Of a stretch of 6,625 bases of DNA, positions 1 through 4,397 are shown in pieces. The position numbers were made by a program, and so were the translations under genes. The notes beneath the pieces were generated by a model. The model was not told the origin of the DNA. It ran no database searches and was given only the letters and a program-made list of their open reading frames with translations. The stretch covers positions 1 through 6,625 of the forward strand of contig JAGVZX010000136.1 in NCBI GenBank assembly GCA_018302185.1. Reading direction: 5' to 3'. Source of the stretch: Candidatus Woesearchaeota archaeon. Its GTDB lineage: Archaea > Nanobdellota > Nanobdellia > Woesearchaeales > UBA10200. Numbering within the stretch: the stretch's first letter is position 1; each line of letters begins with the position of its first letter.

Positions 1-2
1 CA

Positions 3-410
3 AACCACATCATTGACCTTCGTCTCGCAATGATTTCTGAGAAAGAAGATGGAGCAAAAATGGATTCTATTTTAATTAAATACAAAACGACAAAACCAAC
101 TTTCTATAAATTTTTCAAAAGATACCATCAATTTGGAGAAGCAGGATTACATGATATATCTAAAGCTCCTCAAAATCATGGCACAAAAACTAGTGAGAAA
201 GATGAAAGAGTGGTCGAAGAACTTTTTGTCCAACATCCTTATTTTAGTTCTTATGAGCTAAACCAATTAATACCCATTAATCCGAGAACAATTCAGAGAA
301 TTATCCTCAGAAAAAATCTCAAGAAAGTTTATAAGCCAAAATCCCAAAAAAAAACGATCTTAGAAAAATTAAAGAAGGAATCAGAACAAAAAAGAAAACA
401 GAAAAAATAA
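3..410 (+). CDS. Transposase, N-terminal DNA-binding part (frame A), 5' end outside window
   Basis: This frame encodes the DNA-binding part of an IS transposase. It is open to the left edge: the codons before the ATG at 30 read on-pattern (IIDLRLA) for the first helix of a Homeodomain/HTH-29-like module, so the ATG at 30 is probably internal and the true start is off-window. A first HTH runs roughly over residues 1-45 counted from that ATG and includes the typical FFKRYHQFGEAGL segment. A second HTH (about residues 65-100, with NPRTIQRIIL) follows, then a Lys-rich linker. The frame ends at the TAA at 408-410. It overlaps by 76 bases the open -1 frame that carries the catalytic domain. Alone it would make a DNA-binding fragment without catalysis. 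Family membership is clear; the exact IS family (IS481-like is my best guess) is not. Confidence 0.75.
   Translation, partial: NHIIDLRLAMISEKEDGAKMDSILIKYKTTKPTFYKFFKRYHQFGEAGLHDISKAPQNHGTKTSEKDERVVEELFVQHPYFSSYELNQLIPINPRTIQRIILRKNLKKVYKPKSQKKTILEKLKKESEQKRKQKK
346..354 (+). promoter_or_regulatory. A9 slippery run, candidate -1 frameshift or transcriptional slippage site
   Basis: Nine consecutive A lie inside the 335-410 overlap of the two transposase frames. In the upstream phase the heptamer A_AAA_AAA at 347-353 has the X_XXY_YYZ layout used for -1 ribosomal frameshifting in many insertion sequences; a run of nine A also suits RNA polymerase slippage. The required direction, frame A to frame B, is -1. 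A second, weaker candidate is the GAAAAAA directly before the frame-A stop at 401-407. Which one operates, if any, cannot be decided from sequence alone. Confidence 0.5.
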
Positions 411-1345
411 GTAAAAGTATTCTTACCAAAGCAAAACCATTTATCAAGAAACATAAAGAATGGGGCTGCCACGTTCTTAGCTATCAACTCAAAAATGAAA
501 GGAGAATCTCTTTGAGTCCTTCAAGTATCTGGCGGTATTTTTATCCTCATAAAGAAAATGAGAAATTAAAATTTTTTGAGATGAAAAGGCCACATTCAAT
601 GTGGCATGGCGATGTCATGACAGGAACAAGATTACCAAACGGAACCCTTTTTTATCAATGCACCATAGAAGATGACTATTCTCGAGGATATTCTGGACAC
701 ATTGCCACATGCAAAGATGCTCGAATTGTATTGCATGCACTCATTGATGCTATATTGCGATGGAAAAGTATTCCAACGTGTTTTCACTACGATAATGGTG
801 GAGAAGCTAAATGTAAATTAGTACAAACATTTCTCCAAAATGTCGCTCAGAAATGTAATAAGGAAATTACATTTATCCCAACCAAGCTATATCATCCTCA
901 GGGAAATGGGAAGAAAGAAAGAGCACATAAAGATGATCGAAGAGATTTTTGGAGGAAGAATAAAAGTAAAGATCTAAAATACACCCAGAAAAAATTTGAA
1001 AAATATCTCTATTGGAGAAATGAGAAAAAAGGGCATTTTGCATTGAAGGGAAAGCCTTCAATTACACGTCTACAAGAAAATAAGAAGCCACTACAAAAAT
1101 TTACGCGAAAGCAGCTAGAGAATCTAGCAAAAGTTAAAATCGCTGAAAGGAGAGTAAAACCGTTAGGAATAGTATACTTGTTCAACAAGATTTATCATGT
1201 TGAACCTAAACTAAAAGGAAGCAAAGTAGAACTATGGGAAACGCTAAAAGGGTTAGAGATCAGAAACGGAAAAAGAATATACTGCTTTATAGAAGAGTAT
1301 TGGGAAAAGAAAAGTAAATTATCTAATGTCGTGGAGATGACTTGA
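350..1345 (+). CDS. Transposase, catalytic rve/DDE part (frame B), probably expressed by -1 frameshift
   Basis: This frame is open from 335, just after a TAA at 332-334, to the TGA at 1343-1345. It begins with a Lys-rich linker and a third HTH-like region (EWGCHVLSYQL to SPSSIWRYF). An RNase H-fold integrase core follows. Numbering from the TTG at 512, the catalytic triad is visible as Asp34 (WHGDVM), Asp94 (FHYDNGGE) and Glu136 (KKERAH), so the active site looks intact. There is no ATG in this frame between 335 and the TTG at 512, and a start at 512 would cut the conserved HTH in half. I infer that it is made as a fusion with the upstream frame by -1 slippage, giving a product of more than 430 residues. 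A true inactivating 1-base mutation is the alternative. The C-terminal region (about 190-277) is a basic Mu-transposase-like tail. Confidence 0.78.
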   Translation, partial: KNDLRKIKEGIRTKKKTEKISKSILTKAKPFIKKHKEWGCHVLSYQLKNERRISLSPSSIWRYFYPHKENEKLKFFEMKRPHSMWHGDVMTGTRLPNGTLFYQCTIEDDYSRGYSGHIATCKDARIVLHALIDAILRWKSIPTCFHYDNGGEAKCKLVQTFLQNVAQKCNKEITFIPTKLYHPQGNGKKERAHKDDRRDFWRKNKSKDLKYTQKKFEKYLYWRNEKKGHFALKGKPSITRLQENKKPLQKFTRKQLENLAKVKIAERRVKPLGIVYLFNKIYHVEPKLKGSKVELWETLKGLEIRNGKRIYCFIEEYWEKKSKLSNVVEMT

Positions 1346-1364
1346 AACAGTACATTATAGTTCT

Positions 1365-1382
1365 ATTTGTAACTATACAAAT
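1365..1382. repeat. 7-bp perfect inverted repeat with 4-base loop, upstream of rpp30
   Basis: ATTTGTA at 1365-1371 and TACAAAT at 1376-1382 are perfect inverted copies around ACTA. The element lies between the end of the first insertion sequence and the TATA-like box of the RNase P gene. It could be a weak hairpin or an operator. In such AT-rich DNA a 7-bp palindrome can also arise by chance. Confidence 0.35.
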
Positions 1383-1389
1383 GAATAAT

Positions 1390-1397
1390 TTATTATA
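1390..1397 (+). promoter_or_regulatory. TATA-like box of rpp30 (leaderless promoter)
   Basis: TTATTATA is centred about 26 bases before the ATG at 1420, the distance expected from an archaeal TATA box to the start site. Transcription would then begin at or next to the start codon. The only purine stretch before the ATG (TTAAGG, ending two bases away) is too close to act as a normal ribosome site. Confidence 0.45.
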
Positions 1398-1419
1398 TGA
1401 CTGTCATATTTATTAAGGC

Positions 1420-2049
1420 ATGCACATAGACTTTGTTTTTCCACAAAATAATGAAGAAGAACTGATAGGTATTGCATCTAGCTTTGGCTATGCGGCAGTA
1501 TGTTTTTGTTATGAATATAATGCCTCTAATAATAATCTTATGCGAGAAAAAATACGGGCATTAAAATCTAAAAGCAATGTTACTAATCTTAAGGTATATT
1601 CTGCTGTTTTGTGCGATGAGAAAACTATTTCAAAAGCAAAAGACTTTGATTTTATAATCTTTAAGGCAAATAAGGATTTACGCATCAACTTAGAAAAATT
1701 TTGGAGAAAAATTGATTTTGTGTATGGAGCAGAATCTGTTTCCAGCAAAGATTCAATGCATAACAGAAATTCCGGGTTAAATCAGATATTATGCAAGATG
1801 CTGGATGAATGCGGTATAAAATTAATCCTCTCATTTAAAGACATCATAACTTTAGATAATAAGAAATTTGCACAGTTTATTGGCAGAGTAAAACAGAACA
1901 TTAAATTAGCAAGAAAATATAAGCTTGAAGTTAAGCTAGGTTCATTTGCGCAAAATATTTATGGCATGAGAAGCAAGCATGACTTAATTGCGCTGCTTAT
2001 TGTTCTTGGAATGCATCCGAAAGAAGCTAAGAATTCAATGTCTTTATGA
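1420..2049 (+). CDS. rnp3: Ribonuclease P protein component 3 (Rpp30/p30)
   Basis: Archaeal RNase P cuts the 5' leader from precursor tRNAs. Rpp30 is one of its protein subunits, a TIM-barrel PHP-like fold that pairs with Pop5 to activate the catalytic RNA. The 209-residue product matches the family's usual size. It opens with the MHIDFVFP strand (conserved DLH/DFV type), followed by the second strand YAAVCFCYEY. The family signature HNRNSGLNQILCKML is at about residues 110-125. The late blocks are present: a strand with ILSFKDI, the helix RVKQNIKLARKYKLEVKLGS, then the MRSKHDLIALLIVLGM end motif. The ATG at 1420 is chosen because the first beta strand begins there and a TATA-like box lies 26 bases upstream. 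The gene stands alone, with a mobile element upstream and a convergent gene downstream, rather than inside the ribosomal/proteasome cluster seen in many archaea. Identification is by recognised motifs. Confidence 0.87.
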   Translation: MHIDFVFPQNNEEELIGIASSFGYAAVCFCYEYNASNNNLMREKIRALKSKSNVTNLKVYSAVLCDEKTISKAKDFDFIIFKANKDLRINLEKFWRKIDFVYGAESVSSKDSMHNRNSGLNQILCKMLDECGIKLILSFKDIITLDNKKFAQFIGRVKQNIKLARKYKLEVKLGSFAQNIYGMRSKHDLIALLIVLGMHPKEAKNSMSL

Positions 2050-2075
2050 ATAGGCATTAAATTATAAAATAAGTA

Positions 2076-2081
2076 TTTTTT
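2076..2081 (+). terminator. Oligo-T run after rpp30
   Basis: Six T follow the rpp30 stop by 26 bases, in the 35-base gap before the convergent gene's stop codon. Archaeal RNA polymerase terminates at T-runs without needing a hairpin, so this is a reasonable termination site. In such AT-rich DNA it could be coincidental. Confidence 0.35.
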
Positions 2082-2084
2082 ATC

Positions 2085-2879
2085 TTAAACTATTCTCCCA
2101 TAACAATTATTTTTTGTCAGGTTATCTGCTATATTTTCGCAAAGATTTAGGTTGTTTTCTAACTGAGCTTTGCCAAAGTAATAGCCATCAATGCAAACTT
2201 GCGGAGTTTCTAAATTATTGCAATAAGACAAGTCATTGCTTCTAACAGCTTTATCTGTGTAATATCCCTGTTTGCACATCTCTCTATATGTCAGCTCTTT
2301 TATTTGTTCGCAGACAGTTGCATTATTCTGTTCTCTTGCTGATGTAAATACCTCATTTGTCAGGCAAGTAAGCTTAGTTTCTTCGTCCTTAAAGTTTTCA
2401 CATTTAAATTCCTGGTCACTGAATATTGCGTTATAAACTGAAGCCTGATCAATACAGAGAATTTTATGCTCTTCTACCTGTATATTATTGCATACATCAG
2501 GATCCCGAGTGCGCGTGCCTTTCTCAAAATAGAATAATGTTTCACAAACAGTTATGTTAAATGCAGTTTTGCACAATGCAATATTATCTCCGTCCAGAGC
2601 TTTTTGCAGCAGCATAGTGTCTTTGCACTCTTCTCTAAGCTCTTTGTCTTTAACTTTATCGCAGTATTCCGGATGAATGCCGTTAATTGCATAATCCATG
2701 AACGCATTATCAAAACAGATATTTTGCGCTTCCTGCTTAACATTTAAGCAATTTCTTATCATCCCAGAAGGATGCTGGTCAAGTGGCAGTTCTTTCGGCT
2801 TTTGTGTTAAAAAGAACACAGCAGCAGATATGCCAACTATCAGCAATACAATAATTACGCCAATATAAAATTTTTTCAT
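2085..2879 (-). CDS. Membrane-anchored or secreted protein with eight regular Cys-pair repeats, unknown function
   Basis: I do not recognise a named family. The start is the ATG at 2877-2879, because GAGGG lies 4 bases upstream; a TTG eight codons earlier has no such support. The 264-residue product begins with a hydrophobic segment (about residues 5-24, IGVIIVLLIVGISAAVFFL) after two Lys, either a signal peptide or an N-terminal anchor that places the rest outside the membrane. The remainder holds 16 cysteines at residues 44, 55, 73, 85, 103, 112, 130, 142, 160, 172, 190, 202, 220, 229, 247 and 259. Spacings alternate exactly between 18 and 9, 11 or 12 residues, so there are eight repeat units of about 27-30 residues. 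Each unit reads roughly C-x-x-I/L, acidic/Lys-rich helix, C, helix with Ala and aromatic residues, Asn/Asp turn. This suggests a helical solenoid stapled by disulfides outside the cell, perhaps for binding or adhesion. That is inference; no catalytic motif is visible. Confidence 0.8.
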   Translation of the reverse strand: MKKFYIGVIIVLLIVGISAAVFFLTQKPKELPLDQHPSGMIRNCLNVKQEAQNICFDNAFMDYAINGIHPEYCDKVKDKELREECKDTMLLQKALDGDNIALCKTAFNITVCETLFYFEKGTRTRDPDVCNNIQVEEHKILCIDQASVYNAIFSDQEFKCENFKDEETKLTCLTNEVFTSAREQNNATVCEQIKELTYREMCKQGYYTDKAVRSNDLSYCNNLETPQVCIDGYYFGKAQLENNLNLCENIADNLTKNNCYGRIV

Positions 2880-2914
2880 GTTTCCCTCTTTTTTAAATAA
2901 CAAATACTAAATGC

Positions 2915-2923
2915 TATATAAAT
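2915..2923 (-). promoter_or_regulatory. TATA-like box and ribosome site of the Cys-repeat gene
   Basis: Read on the minus strand, ATTTATATA is centred about 40 bases before the ATG at 2879. With a start site 25-27 bases downstream this gives a leader of about 14 bases, just enough for the GAGGG ribosome site at about 2884-2888. The box lies only 13 bases from the left end of the neighbouring insertion sequence. Confidence 0.45.
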
Positions 2924-2936
2924 ATTTCTTATTGCT

Positions 2937-2953
2937 GATACTGTTTAGTCTTC
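2937..2953 (+). repeat. Left terminal inverted repeat of the decayed IS
   Basis: Seventeen bases identical to the reverse complement of 3802-3818. The partial match continues to 2967, so the repeat region extends into the transposase promoter. Confidence 0.88.
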
Positions 2954-2959
2954 GATACC

Positions 2960-2968
2960 TATATAAAT
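2960..2968 (+). promoter_or_regulatory. TATA-like box of the IS transposase
   Basis: TATATAAAT is centred 30 bases before the ATG at 2994 and lies at the inner edge of the left terminal repeat. There is no clear ribosome site, so a leaderless transcript is likely. The protein begins Met-Met-Val-Met, so translation could start at 2994, 2997 or 3003. Confidence 0.45.
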
Positions 2969-2993
2969 AAGTACTTCTTTATCTTCTATTGAG

Positions 2994-3810
2994 ATGATGG
3001 TAATGAAATGTTCATCTTGTAAGTCATCTAAAAAAACGTGGTGTAAAGGTTGGCGTTATAACAAGTCTGGAAAAAAGCAAATGTGGTGGTGTAATTCTTG
3101 CAAAAAAAGATTTACTCCCGACGATGGATTTTGGAAAATGAAACATAGTCCAAAAATAATTACTGAAGCTTGTTCAAGTTACAAAAGAGGAATGTCATTA
3201 AAAAATGTTAAAGATCATTTAAGCGAATATAGGGAAACTGATATTTCTCGATCTTCAGTTTTAAATTGGGTGAGAAAATATTCTTCACTTTTAACAAAAA
3301 AAACTGAGAAATTTGTTCCAAATATAAAAGGGCCTTTACATAACGACGAATTTTTTGTTCATGTTAAAAAAAAACTAAAATGCAGATGGGTTTCAAAGGA
3401 CAGAAAAACAAAGTTCAGACTTTTTGGAAGACTAAGCGATACAAAAGAATATGGCACAGGCGCAAAGCTACTCTTCTCGACGATAAAACAGAGATACAAA
3501 AACCAATTTTTGGAAGCGAAAAAAAGAGGCAAGAAGATAAGATTTGTTTCAGATAAGCTAGGGCACTATAGAAAAGGATTCAAAAAATACTTCAGAAATT
3601 TAGCACTACTAACATTTGGACTATCGATCAAACGGCAGAGAAAATACGACTAAACTTCTTTGACATCCATTATAATTTTATTGACGAGCAAAGACTAAAA
3701 AAAAGAAAAGATGGAGAACTCCTGCACAAAGAGCAAATATAAAAATTAACATTTCAAAAAGACACAGGTTACTTAATTTTATCTATTTTTGTATGGGTGC
3801 TGAAGACTAA
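2994..3810 (+). pseudogene. Broken IS6/IS240-like DDE transposase with N-terminal zinc ribbon; catalytic Glu region deleted
   Basis: The first frame runs 2994-3653 (219 residues). It has a zinc ribbon (Cys6, Cys9, Cys33, Cys36), a helix-turn-helix (about 57-100) and the start of a DDE domain with Asp118 (HNDEFFVHVKKK) and Asp187 (RFVSDKLGHYRKG). It then runs into a stop after KRQRKYD. The conserved C-terminal block resumes in another frame at about 3629 (TAEKIRLNFFDIHYNFI). The final block RTPAQRANI is in a third frame from 3712 and ends at a TAA at 3808-3810 inside the right terminal repeat. The family segment expected between TFG and the NFFDIHYNFI block, which carries the catalytic Glu (pattern like N-N-x-I-E-R), is missing: an inferred loss of about 35-45 codons. 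One A gained in the A8 run at 3697-3704 would rejoin the last two frames. The product is therefore expected to be inactive. IS family assignment is from motif memory. Confidence 0.82.
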
Positions 3811-3818
3811 ACAGTATC
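3802..3818 (-). repeat. Right terminal inverted repeat of the decayed IS
   Basis: Perfect reverse complement of 2937-2953. It contains the last stop codon of the broken transposase (3808-3810) and ends 14 bases before the TATA-like box of the downstream operon. Confidence 0.88.
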
Positions 3819-3821
3819 TTT

Positions 3822-3852
3822 TTTCAATAACCTTTATAAATAATCATTGAAA
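3822..3852. repeat. 7-bp inverted repeat bracketing the operon TATA box
   Basis: TTTCAAT at 3822-3828 and ATTGAAA at 3846-3852 are exact inverted copies 17 bases apart, with the TATA-like box (3833-3841) between them. The half-site centres are about 24 bases apart. This geometry could suit a dimeric regulator blocking TBP/TFB access, but chance is plausible in DNA this AT-rich. Confidence 0.3.
3833..3841 (+). promoter_or_regulatory. TATA-like box of the zinc-ribbon/EF-1beta operon
   Basis: TTTATAAAT is the best TATA match between the insertion sequence and the first gene. A start about 26 bases downstream (near 3864) would leave a leader of about 60 bases, unlike the leaderless pattern of rpp30 and trm1. 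The first gene has a GAGG at 3912-3915, 8 bases before its ATG, consistent with a leadered transcript. A weaker AT box at about 3874-3880 could give a shorter leader. Confidence 0.45.
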
Positions 3853-3923
3853 TCTTAGTGGTATAAGTAAGAGATTATACATTTAGATCAAGAGGATAAA
3901 TACAATCTACCGAGGCTATCAAA

Positions 3924-4097
3924 ATGTCAGAAAAACCAGTATGCATCTCATGCAAGCAAAGAATAACAAACGTCAGCGGAACAGCTAAATTTAGCTGCCC
4001 AAAATGCTCTAATTATGAGCTTGTAAGATGCCAGCACTGCAGAAAGATTGCAGCAAAGTTTACATGCCCAGCATGCAGCTTTACAGGGCCTAACTGA
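3924..4097 (+). CDS. Small zinc-ribbon protein, HVO_2753/DUF1610-like (57 aa)
   Basis: This 57-residue protein contains almost nothing but four Cys pairs: C7-x2-C10, C25-P-K-C28, C36-Q-H-C39 and C48-P-A-C51. The last is followed by SFTGPN, the typical family ending. The arrangement indicates two zinc sites. Related small proteins lie directly beside the EF-1beta gene in many archaea; the Haloferax member HVO_2753 has been linked to swarming and biofilm behaviour, and an RNA- or ribosome-related role is suspected because of the neighbour. The ATG at 3924 has GAGG 8 bases upstream. The stop is 13 bases before the EF-1beta start, so the two are almost certainly co-transcribed. It falls below usual ORF length cut-offs, and an EF-1beta model extended upstream in another frame would overlap it. 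Confidence 0.9.
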   Translation: MSEKPVCISCKQRITNVSGTAKFSCPKCSNYELVRCQHCRKIAAKFTCPACSFTGPN

Positions 4098-4110
4098 TTC
4101 TGGAGAAAAC

Positions 4111-4386
4111 ATGGCAAGCGTTGTAATAACACTGAGGATAATGCCTGAAGCACCAGATAGCGATCTAAAGGCAATTGAGAATAAGGCAACTGAGCTTATA
4201 ACTGCTCACGGAGCAAAGGTAGGCAAAGTTACAATTTCCCCTATTGCATTTGGACTGAATTCTGTAGATCTCATGTTCATAATGGATGAAAGCAAAGGAA
4301 GCACAGATGCATTAGAACAGCTAATAGCTGCTATTCCACACGTCAATGGTGTTGAAGTTACTGATGTGAGAAGGACGATCGGTTAA
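4111..4386 (+). CDS. ef1b: Translation elongation factor 1-beta, archaeal short form (91 aa)
   Basis: Guanine nucleotide exchange factor that recharges EF-1alpha with GTP during elongation; archaea carry only the small C-terminal exchange domain. The 91-residue length is typical. Recognisable blocks are the first strand VVITLRIMPEAPDSDLKAIE, the central strand KVGKVTISPIAFGLNSVDLMFIMDE, then a helix and the closing VNGVEVTDVRRTIG, which matches the family's conserved end (VxSVEVxxxRR). The ATG at 4111 is chosen because GGAG lies 5 bases upstream and the protein then has normal length. The frame is open back to 4048, but that stretch is the zinc-ribbon gene read out of phase. It is the second gene of a two-gene operon and converges on trm1, with 11 bases between the two stop codons. 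Confidence 0.93.
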   Translation: MASVVITLRIMPEAPDSDLKAIENKATELITAHGAKVGKVTISPIAFGLNSVDLMFIMDESKGSTDALEQLIAAIPHVNGVEVTDVRRTIG

Positions 4387-4387
4387 A

Positions 4388-4392
4388 TTTTT
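4388..4392 (+). terminator. Short T-run after ef1b
   Basis: Five T directly follow the ef1b stop, and further T-rich stretches run into the 3' end of the convergent trm1 gene. This is a weak but plausible archaeal oligo-T termination zone. No stable hairpin was seen. Confidence 0.25.
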
Positions 4393-4397
4393 ATGAT

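Larger units (their letters stand above)
1..1352 (+). mobile_element. Insertion sequence, right-hand part (DDE/rve transposase type)
   Basis: The first about 1.35 kb is occupied by a two-frame transposase gene with helix-turn-helix segments and an rve-type DDE catalytic core, so it is the right part of an insertion sequence; the left end lies outside the window. The right boundary is uncertain. I place it near 1352 because the last coding bases and the following stretch (about 1335-1352, ending in AAACAGTA) resemble the terminal repeat of the other element in this window, and because the host rpp30 promoter begins about 40 bases further on. Without the left end, neither the terminal repeat nor a target duplication can be confirmed. 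Confidence 0.72.
2937..3818 (+). mobile_element. Complete but decayed insertion sequence with 17-bp perfect terminal inverted repeats
   Basis: The ends at 2937-2953 and 3802-3818 are perfect 17-bp inverted copies (GATACTGTTTAGTCTTC). The match continues imperfectly inward, giving 26 of 31 positions over 2937-2967 against 3788-3818. Between them lies a single plus-strand transposase gene with its own TATA-like box, now broken by an internal deletion and a frameshift. The element is 882 bp. I compared the flanking 8-base stretches and saw no direct target duplication, consistent with age or with the true ends being a few bases inside the repeat. It sits between the divergent promoters of the Cys-repeat gene and the zinc-ribbon/EF-1beta operon. 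Confidence 0.85.

Noticed and set aside
873..1748. Minus-strand open frames at 873-1061 and 1509-1748
   Set aside because: They lie opposite the transposase catalytic domain and Rpp30, whose protein motifs are clear. Their own products show no domain-like pattern, and no promoter or ribosome site precedes them.
2552..2743. Second minus-strand frame inside the Cys-repeat gene
   Set aside because: It is an out-of-phase reading of the repeat protein; the regular cysteine array shows which frame is real.
2880..2903. TTG start eight codons upstream for the Cys-repeat protein
   Set aside because: The ATG at 2879 has a well-placed GAGGG, and that ribosome site would be inside the coding region if the TTG were used.
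2929..3826. Target-site duplication flanking the second IS
   Set aside because: Eight-base flanks outside the 17-bp repeats (and with the boundary moved a few bases inward) do not match by eye, so no duplication is claimed.
3842..3923. Possible tRNA or structured RNA between the IS and the zinc-ribbon gene
   Set aside because: No acceptor-stem pairing, no T-loop GTTC box and no riboswitch-like conserved core were seen; the stretch is best explained as promoter and leader.
4048..4110. Upstream extension of EF-1beta to a start at 4048
   Set aside because: These codons are the zinc-ribbon gene read in another frame. The ATG at 4111 has a GGAG site and gives the normal family length.
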